64,000 nucleotides of DNA from Chloroflexota bacterium (GTDB lineage: Bacteria; Chloroflexota; Dehalococcoidia; UBA2247; RBG-13-53-26). Positions 28,226 to 36,346 of the stretch are shown here, piece after piece. The notes beneath the pieces were generated by a model that saw only the letters and a program-made list of their open reading frames with translations, was not told the origin of the DNA and ran no database searches. Each line of letters opens with the position of its first letter. The first letter of the stretch is position 1. Location: contig VGOM01000010.1 in the NCBI GenBank assembly GCA_016875915.1, positions 1 through 64,000 on the forward strand. Reading direction: 5' to 3'. Made by a program: the position numbers and the translations under genes.

Positions 28226-28705
28226 ATGGCTGAGCTGACAGCTGACCGAGTTGAGAGACTGAAAGACGCAGACGTCTTCATCTATCACGGGAAGATATAC
28301 ATCCCGGCGTCATACACTGCTGGTGCGGTGGGCAGCCGCTTCCTCATCGAGATGAGGGACAACAAGAAGATCATGGGCACGCGGTGCGTTGCCTGCGATC
28401 TGGTCTATGTCCCGGCGCGCTCCGTGTGCAAGCACTGCTTCGCCCAACTCGACAAGTGGGTGGAGGTCAGCGACAGAGGCACTCTGCAGACCTACACTGT
28501 AGCCGGCCAGGCCAACGGCGTACAGCCCGTCGACCCCCCGATCATCTACGGCGTGGTCCTCCTTGACGGAGCCAGCACCGGCCTGGTGCACATGATCAGC
28601 GGGGTGGATTTCGAGAAGCTGGCTGTCGGCATGCGGGTCAAAGCCGTCTTCGCCGAGAAGCGGGTGGGCAGCATCCTGGACATCAAATACTTCGCTCCGC
28701 TGTGA
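28226..28705 (+). CDS. DUF35 zinc-ribbon/OB-fold protein (2)
   Basis: A 159-residue DUF35 protein with CVAC (54-57)...CKHC, then the OB fold (GTLQTYTVAG, IIYGVVLLDG). It is clearly different from the preceding DUF35 protein, so two thiolase-like and two DUF35 proteins are encoded in sequence. It starts 12 nt after its neighbour, behind a GGAGG-type site. Confidence 0.88.
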   Translation: MAELTADRVERLKDADVFIYHGKIYIPASYTAGAVGSRFLIEMRDNKKIMGTRCVACDLVYVPARSVCKHCFAQLDKWVEVSDRGTLQTYTVAGQANGVQPVDPPIIYGVVLLDGASTGLVHMISGVDFEKLAVGMRVKAVFAEKRVGSILDIKYFAPL

Positions 28706-28761
28706 TGCAGGGCATCCTGCGCCTGCACCCGTGACTCGATTCGTCGATTCTGGAGTGACGC

Positions 28762-29880
28762 GTGTCGAAGAAGATCCTGCGCACCAGCCTGTGTGACCAG
28801 CTGGACATCGAGTACCCCATCCTCCTGGCCGGCATGGGCGGCGCGGCCAACGCCGAGCTGGCGGCCGCCGTCTCCGAAGCCGGCGGCCTGGGGATCATCG
28901 GGGCGATCAACCTCACCCCCGATGAGCTGGACGCCGAGATCAGGAAGCTGAAGAAGCTGACCTCCAAGCCCTTCGGTGTGGATACCATCGCCCCGACGAA
29001 CATGGTCGATGCGGCCACCATCGACGAGCTGAGGAACTACATCCCCGAGGAGGCGGTGGCCTACGCCTCCAAACTGGTGAAGGAACTGGGCATACCTGTA
29101 CCTGACGGGACCCGGTTCGGCAAGGAAGGCGGCACGGGCTGGGCGGCGGGCATGACCCCGAAGCAGATCGAGGTGGTCTATGATCACAAAGTGCCCGTCT
29201 TCGCGGCTGCCCTGGGCAGTCCAGCGTTCATGGTCCCCGAGGCCCACTCGCGGGGGATGAAGGTCATCGGCCTGGTGGGCACGGTCAACCAGGCCCGCAA
29301 GGAGGCGGAGGCGGGGGTGGACATCATCGTGGCCCAGGGCCACGAAGGCGGAGGGCACACAGGACATGTGGGCACCATGCCCCTGGTACGGCTGGCATCG
29401 GAGGCGGTGGCCCCGGTGCCGGTAGTGGCTGCCGGCGGCATCGCGGACGGCCGGGGACTGGTGGCCTCGCTGGCGCTGGGAGCCTGCGGGGTGTGGTGCG
29501 GCACGGCCTTCCTTTGTACCTATGAATCCGGCATCGAGGAGGTGGCCAAGGAGCGGATCATCAAGATGACGGAGCGGGACACCCGGGTGACCCGGGTGTT
29601 CACCGGCAAGACCTGCCGCCTGCTGACCACCAAGCTGATCGAGAAATGGGAGAAGGAGGGCCCGATGATGCCCTTCCCGCTGCCCATCGTGATGTGCACC
29701 AGCCTCCAGGACCACATCGGCAAGGCCAAGCTGGTGGACTACTACTTCATTCCCGCCGGCCAGATCTGCGGCGCGGTCACGGAGATGAAGAGCGCCGGGC
29801 AGGTGGTCAAGGAGATGGTGGAGGAGGCGGTGCGGCTGCTGGATGAGGACCTGCCGGCCCGAGTGAAGACCAGGAAATAG
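28762..29880 (+). CDS. FMN nitronate monooxygenase/enoyl-reductase-like protein
   Basis: A 372-residue TIM-barrel flavoprotein of the 2-nitropropane dioxygenase family. It has the substrate/FMN segments YPILLAGMGG near 19, SEAGGLGIIG, KPFGVD, QGHEGGGHTG (conserved His) and PVVAAGGIADGRGL. The family includes nitronate monooxygenase, FabK and IpdC of the steroid HIP pathway; the acyl-CoA context favours a CoA-ester oxidoreductase over nitronate oxidation. The start is GTG 28762 with GGAGTGA upstream. Part of the 25374 operon. Confidence 0.82.
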   Translation: MSKKILRTSLCDQLDIEYPILLAGMGGAANAELAAAVSEAGGLGIIGAINLTPDELDAEIRKLKKLTSKPFGVDTIAPTNMVDAATIDELRNYIPEEAVAYASKLVKELGIPVPDGTRFGKEGGTGWAAGMTPKQIEVVYDHKVPVFAAALGSPAFMVPEAHSRGMKVIGLVGTVNQARKEAEAGVDIIVAQGHEGGGHTGHVGTMPLVRLASEAVAPVPVVAAGGIADGRGLVASLALGACGVWCGTAFLCTYESGIEEVAKERIIKMTERDTRVTRVFTGKTCRLLTTKLIEKWEKEGPMMPFPLPIVMCTSLQDHIGKAKLVDYYFIPAGQICGAVTEMKSAGQVVKEMVEEAVRLLDEDLPARVKTRK

Positions 29881-29949
29881 CAGGCCCTGGGGGTTGCCCT
29901 ACCGGGGAAGCCGGGAACGAGCCACCGGAACGAAGAGCAGGAGGAACGC

Positions 29950-30768
29950 ATGGCTGAGCAACTGGACATCACCACCAAGAACTGCACCGTGGAGCGGGAA
30001 GGCCATATCCTGATCGTCACCCTCAACAGGCCGGAGGCCAAGAATGCCCTGACCCCCTCCATGCTCATCGGCATGTACAAGGCCTGGCGTCTTCTGGAGG
30101 AACAGGATGACCTCTACTGCGGTGTGCTGACCGGCAAGGGGGACACGTTCTGCGCCGGCATGGACCTGAAGTCGGGCCCGGGGCCGGGCGATGACCCGGA
30201 GGAAATCCAGCGCCTGATGAAAGACGTGCCCAACCTCCACTGGCGGGCGCTGCTCCGGGAGAACCGGCCCAACAAACCGATCATCCTGGCCATCGAAGGC
30301 TTCGCCGTGGCCGGGGGCACCGAGATACTCCAGGGCACCGACATCCGCGTCGGCGCCGAGGACGCCAGGTTCGGGGTGACCGAGGTGGCCCGAGGCCTGT
30401 ATCCCATGTCGGCGTCGGCCATCCGTCTGCGCCGGCAGATCCCCTACTGCCTGGCGGCGGAGATACTCCTGCTGGGCCGGCACATCAGCGCCCAGGAGGC
30501 GCTGGACTGGGGACTGATCAACCGGGTGGTCCCCAAGGGCAAAGCTCTGGACGAGGCGCTGAACATCGCCCGGCAGCTCTGTGAGAATGCGCCCATATCC
30601 ATCAAGGCCATCACCCGCACCCTCCGCGAGATCGACGAGTCGGTCCCGGAGGCGGAGGCCCTGAAGCGACAGGACGAGATCGGCTGGCCCGTCTTTGCCA
30701 CGGAGGACTCCAAGGAAGGCATGAAGGCCTTCAAGGAGAAGCGCAAGCCGGTCTACAAGAACCGCTGA
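29950..30768 (+). CDS. Enoyl-CoA hydratase/isomerase family protein
   Basis: A 272-residue crotonase-fold protein. AGMDLKS and IEGFAVAGGTEILQGTD form the oxyanion hole, and FGVTEVARG and CLAAEILLLG keep acidic residues at the two crotonase catalytic positions. It shares the KEGMKAFKEKRKPVY tail type with the hydratase at 18997. ATG 29950 follows GGAGGAA. Probably the last gene of the 25374 operon; a GC-rich hairpin (30798-30820) follows. Confidence 0.87.
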   Translation: MAEQLDITTKNCTVEREGHILIVTLNRPEAKNALTPSMLIGMYKAWRLLEEQDDLYCGVLTGKGDTFCAGMDLKSGPGPGDDPEEIQRLMKDVPNLHWRALLRENRPNKPIILAIEGFAVAGGTEILQGTDIRVGAEDARFGVTEVARGLYPMSASAIRLRRQIPYCLAAEILLLGRHISAQEALDWGLINRVVPKGKALDEALNIARQLCENAPISIKAITRTLREIDESVPEAEALKRQDEIGWPVFATEDSKEGMKAFKEKRKPVYKNR

Positions 30769-30829
30769 TGCCGGGAAGCCGGGATCGGGTGTGCCAGCAC
30801 GGCGCTGCCCCGCGCCGGTGGCTGATCGG

Positions 30830-31018
30830 CTAGTTCCGGGAGGAGACCAGCGTCTGGGGGCTTGCCTGGTAGAGGTAGGTCTTCTTCAGCAGGGACTGGC
30901 CCTCATCGCTGTCCAGCCCCACGTCGTGATGCAGATGGTCGGTGAAGATGTGGAGGAATATCTCAAAGATCGACTCTGAGTTGAAATGGCAGTGGTTGCA
31001 GCAGTAGGTTTGCATCAA
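30830..31018 (-). CDS. Small Cys/His-rich protein
   Basis: A 62-residue protein (TTG 31018, or ATG 31015) starting with QTYCCNHCHFNSESIFEIFLH and continuing HIFTDHLHH. The C-x2-C and spaced histidines look like a zinc knuckle, but no family is recognised. GGGAG precedes the start. It converges with the enoyl-CoA hydratase gene. Confidence 0.55.
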   Translation of the reverse strand: MMQTYCCNHCHFNSESIFEIFLHIFTDHLHHDVGLDSDEGQSLLKKTYLYQASPQTLVSSRN

Positions 31019-31079
31019 CAGACTTCTCCCATCTTCTTTCGGCCGAGGCTCACCGGGTCCGACTCAGGCCGGGCGACAT

Positions 31080-31580
31080 TCATGACATCTTGGCCTTGAT
31101 ATTGCCCAGAGCCTCCTCCACCGCCTCCCGCACCTGAACCGAGCCATCGTTCATGGCCTGCCTCAGGAGCTGGGCGGCTCTGGGCCCACCGATCCTGCCT
31201 AGGGCCCATGCCGCGTCCTCGCGGACGTCTTCGTCCTCGTCACGCAGAGTGCGGTCCAGCGGCTCGACAGCTCTGGGATCGCGGATCATGCCCAGCGCCC
31301 GGGCAGCTTCCTCGCGGACGTCCTTGTCCTCGTCCTCCAGGGCGATGACAAGGGCCTGCACCGCTCTGGCGTCGCCTATCTTCCCCAGGGCCCAGGCTGC
31401 TTCCTCGCGGACATCCTCGTCTTCGTCGTCCAGAAGCCGCATCAGCGGCCCCACCGCTCTGGATTCGCCCAGATTGCCCAGGGCCGAGGCGGCTTCCTGC
31501 CGGACATACCACGTCTCATCGCTCAGTGCCCGGATCAGGGCCTTGACGTCGCCGGTATCGTTGGCCACTTCGTTGAGCAT
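31080..31580 (-). CDS. HEAT-repeat (PBS-lyase-like) protein
   Basis: A protein of about 166 residues made almost entirely of HEAT-like repeats of 31 residues: ALIRALSDETWYVRQEAASALGNLG and four more copies with the pattern DEDxDVREEAAxALGxIxDxRAV. The repeats are also near-identical at DNA level (93-bp period). Such proteins are protein-binding scaffolds, or lyase-like in phycobilisome organisms; no partner is evident. ATG 31580, behind AGGGA, is preferred to GTG 31682, whose extra 34 residues are not repeat-like. Confidence 0.8.
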   Translation of the reverse strand: MLNEVANDTGDVKALIRALSDETWYVRQEAASALGNLGESRAVGPLMRLLDDEDEDVREEAAWALGKIGDARAVQALVIALEDEDKDVREEAARALGMIRDPRAVEPLDRTLRDEDEDVREDAAWALGRIGGPRAAQLLRQAMNDGSVQVREAVEEALGNIKAKMS

Positions 31581-31777
31581 TCTCGGCTTCCCTGCGGGCC
31601 CGGCCTGATGGCCCTGACCCTTGGCTGCAAGTATGCAGGGATGACCTCTCACCAGTGTCTCGTCGGGCTGTGGCGGATTCACAAATGTCTATCAAAAGGA
31701 AGGGCCCGGGCTGGCGGCTGTCCTGAGCGTGGCTGAGCATGAATCACCTGCGACAGTAGCTCATGGATGATCGACTG

Positions 31778-31786
31778 TGGTATAAT
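31778..31786 (+). promoter_or_regulatory. marR extended -10 promoter
   Basis: TGGTATAAT (TG 31778-31779, TATAAT 31781-31786), about 32 nt before ATG 31819; no clear -35. A similar TGTGGTATAAT-like element precedes the zinc-ribbon gene at 34467. Confidence 0.6.
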
Positions 31787-31818
31787 GAGCCGATATTGGA
31801 TCAAGCAAGGGGGTGGAA

Positions 31819-32301
31819 ATGGCAGTCAGAGCTACGGGGACCAACGCGGAACAGGACAGGCAGCTATGGGCGCTTCTGAACCAGACGCATCATGCCATCT
31901 GGAGGGCCAGAGAGAGGGAACTGGATGACATCGGCCTCTCGGCCATCCAGGCGGGAGTGCTCCACTTCGTGAGCACTCTGGATGGGCCGGTGACGCCCGC
32001 CGTGCTGTCCCGAACGCTCCACCGGGAGCCGCACACGGTGTCGGGACTGCTGACCCGCATGGAGAAGCAGGGGTTTGTCAAGCGGGTGAAGGACCTGAAG
32101 AGGAAGAACCAGGTGAGGATCGTGTTGACCCCGAAGGGCAAGAAGGCCTATGAGATGCAGAACAAGATGGGGGTGATCAACAAGATCGTGGGCTGCCTCC
32201 CTCCATCGGAGCGGGCCAGCCTGAACGGGCTCCTGGAGAAGCTGCGCAATTCAGCCCTGGTGGAACTCCGGGCTCGCCTACCCCTGCCCTACACCTACTA
32301 G
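31819..32301 (+). CDS. MarR-family transcriptional regulator
   Basis: A 160-residue winged-helix regulator. The LSAIQAGVLHFVSTL helix, the recognition helix region REPHTVSGLLTRMEKQGFVKRV and the wing DLKRKNQVRIVLTPKGKK are typical MarR. ATG 31819 follows GGGGGTG; an in-frame GTG at 31813 is less likely. The ligand is unknown. It lies 1 kb from the acyl-CoA locus and could regulate it, but intervening genes and the opposite strand weaken the link. Confidence 0.88.
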   Translation: MAVRATGTNAEQDRQLWALLNQTHHAIWRARERELDDIGLSAIQAGVLHFVSTLDGPVTPAVLSRTLHREPHTVSGLLTRMEKQGFVKRVKDLKRKNQVRIVLTPKGKKAYEMQNKMGVINKIVGCLPPSERASLNGLLEKLRNSALVELRARLPLPYTY

Positions 32302-32425
32302 GGCGGTGCGGCTCAAGCACCTGTGATCATGCTGCGGCGTAGTCTGCCGCCTGCCTGAGGTGCCCTTGCTACAGGTAGATCCTGTGCAGGTATCAACAGG
32401 ACCGAGACCGAAAGGGAAGTGCCTC

Positions 32426-32665
32426 CTACTGCCAGAGCACTATTCTGGCTGCCTTCTCGCTTCGGCCAGTAGCAACACCGAGGACGGTCATGAGGGCGCC
32501 TATGACCAGTATGACTATGGCTCCACTGCCGGAGCTGGTGAAGATGCCAACGAAGCCGACCATGCCAAGGAAGAATCCCAATATGGCAAGCAACAATCCG
32601 AAGAACTGCAATGACAATGGAGAAGAGCTGCGTCGTTTCTTCTTCTTCGGCGTCGACGTAGTCAA
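32426..32665 (-). CDS. Small membrane protein, two helices
   Basis: A 79-residue protein with a basic N terminus (PKKKKRRSS) and two hydrophobic segments, about residues 19-42 and 48-66, Gly-rich. The start is TTG 32665 with AGGGGG 7-8 nt upstream. No family recognised. Confidence 0.6.
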   Translation of the reverse strand: MTTSTPKKKKRRSSSPLSLQFFGLLLAILGFFLGMVGFVGIFTSSGSGAIVILVIGALMTVLGVATGRSEKAARIVLWQ

Positions 32666-32837
32666 GTCATTCCCCCTTCTGCCTCAGCAGCAAAGATCAT
32701 ACCACAATGGCTTCATGCCGTGACCAGAGGAAAGGGGAAACGCACAGCGCACCGTACCGTAACATCCGTCTTCTGGCCGCCGGTGAGACCTCCGTGCACA
32801 CCCCGCTTGACCCGCAGTTGACCGGTCTGCCCTTGCT

Positions 32838-33023
32838 CTAGTCCTTAGAGTAGTACAGATGAGCCAAGATGGCAAAGAGGAAGGAAACAACTGCCAGGTC
32901 GACGTACGTTTGGGCCAGGATCTTGAACTGGTAGATCATGAGGCCACTGATGCCGGCCAGCACAACGCAGACCAGACCTGCCACGGCTGACAACCTGGAT
33001 ACCCACAGGTAGATAGCCTTCAT
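32838..33023 (-). CDS. Small membrane protein, two helices
   Basis: A 61-residue protein (MKAIYLWVSRLSAVAGL start) with two membrane helices, about 8-30 and 40-57, ending HLYYSKD. GGGAGGTG precedes ATG 33023; the longer upstream reading is not credible. An extended -10 (TGCTACAAT) is present upstream near 33084. Function unknown. Confidence 0.6.
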   Translation of the reverse strand: MKAIYLWVSRLSAVAGLVCVVLAGISGLMIYQFKILAQTYVDLAVVSFLFAILAHLYYSKD

Positions 33024-33237
33024 CTGCACCTCCCTTCTTGGTTTCGCCAAGGCCGATGGACCGGGGCGCAATCTGTCTTGGCATTGTAGCACGGCCACCT
33101 AGGCTTGGATACGAAGGGGCTGCGCCGTGAGCCTCCGGGGCCGAAAGGGTGAGGGAGAGACAGTCAGCGTGGGCTGCGCCCTTCTAAAACGGGCCGAGGC
33201 ACCAGGGAAGCCGGCGAACTGCGAGCAGAAGGGGTGA

Positions 33238-33444
33238 CTAGGGCTTGGCCAGCTGATAGTACGGCATTCCGTACTTGAGGAAAGTACTCAGGTAGCCTTC
33301 ATGAGAGAGACTCAGAAGCGGGAACTGCACTGACTCACCGAACTTCCTCCTTAGTTCCGGTACGCTGAAGGACTTGTTCGGGTTTCTGGCGAAGTACGCC
33401 CGGAGCTGGTATATCAGGCGGTATCCGCTTGGTGTTTCTGCCAT
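33238..33444 (-). CDS. Small protein, possibly winged-helix
   Basis: A 68-residue protein starting at ATG 33444 behind GGGGGT. Segment LIYQLRAYFARNPNKSFSVPELRRKFG and the following GYLSTFLKYG could be a helix-turn-helix fold. It is divergent from the gene at 33634. No family recognised; the upstream in-frame extension to 33696 overlaps that gene's promoter and is rejected. Confidence 0.5.
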   Translation of the reverse strand: MAETPSGYRLIYQLRAYFARNPNKSFSVPELRRKFGESVQFPLLSLSHEGYLSTFLKYGMPYYQLAKP

Positions 33445-33571
33445 GACACTACCCCCCAATCTGGCCGAGACCACACCACACGAACTAGCTGAGACGAGGT
33501 CAGGATAGCGCCAGCCAGTGGAGATTGTCAAGCTCGGCTCAGCTTGGAGAAGGATGCGTGAGTCCTGACCC

Positions 33572-33600
33572 TTGACGCTCCCCTGGCGCTCTAATAGAAT
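33572..33600 (+). promoter_or_regulatory. Promoter of the 33634 gene
   Basis: TTGACG (33572-33577), 17-bp spacer, TAGAAT (33595-33600), 33 nt before the ATG. Confidence 0.75.
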
Positions 33601-33633
33601 CCTAGACGCGATATCGAAACGAGGAGGTGTCCC

Positions 33634-33930
33634 ATGCCAGCAAAGCCTGAAGACCTGACAAGTGCGGATGCTTTGTTCAAACAATTCTTGAAGCACATGA
33701 AGCCATTGCTGAAGTCAGAACGGCCCAGGCTGGAGGCGTTCAGGCAAAGCAAGTCACCACAGGAAGAAGATGATCTGGCAGTGTTCGCAAAGAAGGGCAA
33801 GATCGACCCCAAGGAAGTCGTGGTTGACCTGTCTTTGCAGCAATTCGCCGCGGCTCAGGCCTTTGCCATCCTTCTCGCCGAGAACAACCGTCTTCTTCTG
33901 GAGTTGATGAACCGGGGCTCAAAGAAGTAG
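33634..33930 (+). CDS. Small soluble protein, unknown function
   Basis: A 98-residue, charged, probably helical protein (MPAKPEDLTSADALFKQFLK to NRGSKK). GAGGAGGTG precedes ATG 33634 and a good promoter lies upstream, so it is very likely real. No family recognised. It is followed by a hairpin at 33961-33982. Confidence 0.65.
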   Translation: MPAKPEDLTSADALFKQFLKHMKPLLKSERPRLEAFRQSKSPQEEDDLAVFAKKGKIDPKEVVVDLSLQQFAAAQAFAILLAENNRLLLELMNRGSKK

Positions 33931-33960
33931 CGGAGCACTCTCCAATGTGTACCGTCGTCC

Positions 33961-33982
33961 CAGGGCCTCTGATGAGGCCCTG
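33961..33982. terminator. Hairpin between convergent genes
   Basis: Perfect 9-bp stem CAGGGCCTC/GAGGCCCTG with TGAT loop, between genes ending at 33930 and 34045. It lacks a T-run. Confidence 0.5.
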
Positions 33983-34044
33983 AACGGCGCTTCATGGGGT
34001 TTGCGGGGTGATGACGGGGTGAGCACTTGATGAGACCAGATGTT

Positions 34045-34467
34045 CTACGTCGATGCCATCCCCTGCCTGAACTGGTCTCTCGACAGAGCCGTCAGTATCA
34101 GCGCAATTATGCCCAGGAGCGAGAAAGGCAAAGCCGCGGCGATAGCTCCAACAAGAGCCATCACCCAGTTCCTTCTTTGCAGGGCACATATGCCGCCGAC
34201 CAGGGCCAATATGCTTCTGAGTGCCAGGAGCGCTGCAATGGGCACCAGTATGGCCAGAGTATCCGGCTCATCAGACACAAAGGCAATGGCGACCATCAAA
34301 CCGAGGACCCCAAAGAGGCCAAGGCAGCCAACTATGATATCAAGGATTCCTGCGACTACGATCGTCCCTGTCTTCCTTGGTGATTGCCCATCGCCGAGTC
34401 CGGCTCCGCACCCCGGGCAGAATGTTGGATTGCCCGCCACTTCCCTGCCGCATTTTGGACAGACCAT
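34045..34467 (-). CDS. Zinc-ribbon membrane protein
   Basis: A 140-residue protein. The N-terminal zinc ribbon MVCPKCGREV...FCPGCGAGLG is followed by about four hydrophobic helices (GTIVVAGILDIIVGCLGLFG onward). This layout is common in uncharacterised bacterial membrane proteins (zinc_ribbon_2 type). ATG 34467 is chosen because the ribbon starts there. An extended -10 (TGGTATAAT, 34528-34520) lies about 50 nt upstream. Confidence 0.75.
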   Translation of the reverse strand: MVCPKCGREVAGNPTFCPGCGAGLGDGQSPRKTGTIVVAGILDIIVGCLGLFGVLGLMVAIAFVSDEPDTLAILVPIAALLALRSILALVGGICALQRRNWVMALVGAIAAALPFSLLGIIALILTALSRDQFRQGMAST

Positions 34468-34642
34468 CGCTTTCCCCCAATCCAGCTTGACGCAGCCTGG
34501 TTCAAGATGCCACCGAAGGATTATACCACCCAACCTCAGCCTTCAACCCAGGGGGCGAGGATCTGTCGGAATGAACTTCGATCGTGGGAGTGTCAAGCAG
34601 AATGCCCCGAAAAACCCTAGAATGGTAGGCAACTCCGCTTGT

Positions 34643-34727
34643 GGGGGAGTGCTGGAATTGGCAGACAGGCATGACTTAGGATCATGTGCCGCAAGGCGTG
34701 GGAGTTCGAGTCTCCCCTTCCCCACCA
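34643..34727 (+). tRNA. tRNA-Leu (anticodon TAG)
   Basis: A class II tRNA with acceptor GGGGGAG/CTTCCCC (one G-U pair), anticodon loop CTTAGGA (TAG), long variable arm TGCCGCAAGGCG, T-arm GGGAG-TTCGAGT-CTCCC, discriminator A and an encoded CCA end. A TAGAAT box (34618-34623) is the likely -10. The BKACE gene starts 25 nt downstream. Confidence 0.96.
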
Positions 34728-34751
34728 CGCTCTGCCAGGTTGCAGCGAACC

Positions 34752-35588
34752 ATGCCAGACAACAAGTTCATCCTTAACTTCGCGCCGACGGGGCTGATCC
34801 CTACCCGGGAGATGACCCCGCATGTGCCCGTTCGGCCAGACGAGATCGTCAGGGACGTGCTGGAGGTGGCTGATCTCGGTGTGAGCATGGTTCACATACA
34901 TGCGCGGGACCCGGCGACCGGCAAGCCGACGCATGACAAGGAGGTCTATGGGGAGATCATCGGCGGGATCAGGAAGAAGCGGAAGGACCTTATTCTGTGC
35001 GTTTCGACGTCGGGCAGGGTGTTCAACAAGTTCGACAAGCGTTCGGAATGCCTGAACCTTGAGGGCAGGCTGAAGCCCGATCTGGGCAGCCTGACTCTGA
35101 GTTCGCTCAACTTCAACAAGCAGGCCAGCGTCAATTCTCCGCAGATGATCCAGGATCTGGCCAGACGGATGCTGGAAAGGGGCATCAAGCCGGAGCTGGA
35201 GGCGTTTGATCTGGGCATGATCAACTACGCCAAGTACCTCATCCAGAAGGGGCTGCTGCAGCCGCCGTACTACTTCAACCTGATTCTGGGCAACATTGCC
35301 TGTGCCCAGGCCGACATGCTTCATCTGGGGTTGATGATCAATGAGCTGCCGGAGGGGTCCATCTGGTCTGTGGGGGCTGTCGGTGACTCTCAACTGAGGA
35401 TGAACTCCATCGCCATTGCGGCCGGCGGGGGAGTCCGGGTGGGCCTGGAAGACAACATCTGGTTCGATGCAGAGAGGACGAGGCTGGCCACCAACCGGGA
35501 CATCGTGGAGAGGATCGTTTTCATCGCCAGGTCCATGGGCCGGGAGCCACTCAGTCCCAAGGAAGCCAGGAGCCTGTTGAAGCTGTGA
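34752..35588 (+). CDS. 3-keto acid cleavage enzyme (BKACE, DUF849)
   Basis: A 278-residue TIM-barrel Zn enzyme that cleaves beta-keto acids with acetyl-CoA in family members (Kce type). NFAPTGLIPTREMTPHVP at the start, the metal-binding HIHARDP near 47-53, PELEAFD near 150 and NLILGN are characteristic. The start is ATG 34752; codons before it overlap the tRNA. The specific keto acid is unknown; with the acyl-CoA genes it adds to a beta-keto-acid-handling theme. Confidence 0.9.
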   Translation: MPDNKFILNFAPTGLIPTREMTPHVPVRPDEIVRDVLEVADLGVSMVHIHARDPATGKPTHDKEVYGEIIGGIRKKRKDLILCVSTSGRVFNKFDKRSECLNLEGRLKPDLGSLTLSSLNFNKQASVNSPQMIQDLARRMLERGIKPELEAFDLGMINYAKYLIQKGLLQPPYYFNLILGNIACAQADMLHLGLMINELPEGSIWSVGAVGDSQLRMNSIAIAAGGGVRVGLEDNIWFDAERTRLATNRDIVERIVFIARSMGREPLSPKEARSLLKL

Positions 35589-36235
35589 ATGTGAGTCAGG
35601 ACGAGCAGCGGCAGGGAATCCTCGGTCTGGTCAGGGAGAGGTTCAGGTACGGCCTTGTCCTGCGAACCGTGTTGAGGGTGCTGGGGTCCAGGGGAATCGA
35701 AATCATACCCTACTTCGTCACCCAGGAATCGCTCAAAGAGGGGATTGCCCCCAGCCTGGACCAGGGGCTGGGCCCGGTGGTCACCTGTCTTCTGTCACCT
35801 GCTGAGATAGACGAAATCCTTGCCCATCCTGAAGGAAAAACGATGGGAAGCAAGGAGACTCTGCTCGGCGAGCGCTGCTTCTGCTTCGGATTGAAGCTCA
35901 ACGGAGAGGTGGCGGCCTGCACGTGGTGCAATGTGCACCGGTGTCACAGCGAGCTGGACTCGTTTGCCTTGAAGGAGAACGAGGCCTATCTCTGCAGCGC
36001 GGTGACCCTCATGGCCCACCGGGGCAGGAACGTGGCCCCATTGCTGCGATACGAACTGTACAGGTACTTGAACCAGATGGGCCGGACCGATTTCTACAGC
36101 ATCACGGAGTACTTCAACGCCCCGGCGCGGAAATTCAAAGAGAAGCTCGGGGCCAGGCAGCTCAAGCTCGGCCTCCACATCAGGCTCTTCAGCAGGTGGA
36201 AGCGGAACATCACTCTGAGAAGATACCGCACGTAG
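35585..36235 (+). CDS. GNAT-like acetyltransferase
   Basis: A 216-residue protein. The C-terminal part has an N-acetyltransferase-like pattern: LCSAVTLMAHRGRNVAPLLRYELYRYLNQMG (acetyl-CoA site region) and the ITEYFNAPARKFKEKLG loop (N-x-x-x-x-x-F-x-x-K-L-G). The substrate is unknown. GTG 35585 overlaps the BKACE stop by 4 nt, so the two are translationally coupled. Confidence 0.7.
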   Translation: MNVSQDEQRQGILGLVRERFRYGLVLRTVLRVLGSRGIEIIPYFVTQESLKEGIAPSLDQGLGPVVTCLLSPAEIDEILAHPEGKTMGSKETLLGERCFCFGLKLNGEVAACTWCNVHRCHSELDSFALKENEAYLCSAVTLMAHRGRNVAPLLRYELYRYLNQMGRTDFYSITEYFNAPARKFKEKLGARQLKLGLHIRLFSRWKRNITLRRYRT

Positions 36236-36254
36236 GAATCACCTTGCCTTCGTG

Positions 36255-36284
36255 TTGCGAGGGATGCCGCCGCCGGGGGATAAT
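36255..36284 (+). promoter_or_regulatory. Promoter of MBL-fold hydrolase gene
   Basis: TTGCGA (36255-36260), 18-bp spacer, GATAAT (36279-36284), about 62 nt before the GTG at 36347. Confidence 0.5.
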
Positions 36285-36346
36285 CTCCATAGGGGAACGG
36301 ATCAGAACTGAAGCCGACCGGGGCATTCTCTTCGCAGCGGGATTCC

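Noticed and set aside
31080-31580. CRISPR-like periodic DNA
   Set aside because: The 93-bp period matches a coding HEAT repeat in frame; there are no unique spacers.
34543-34728. 61-residue antisense frame containing GRLELPRL
   Set aside because: It is the usual false translation of the complement of a tRNA-Leu gene.
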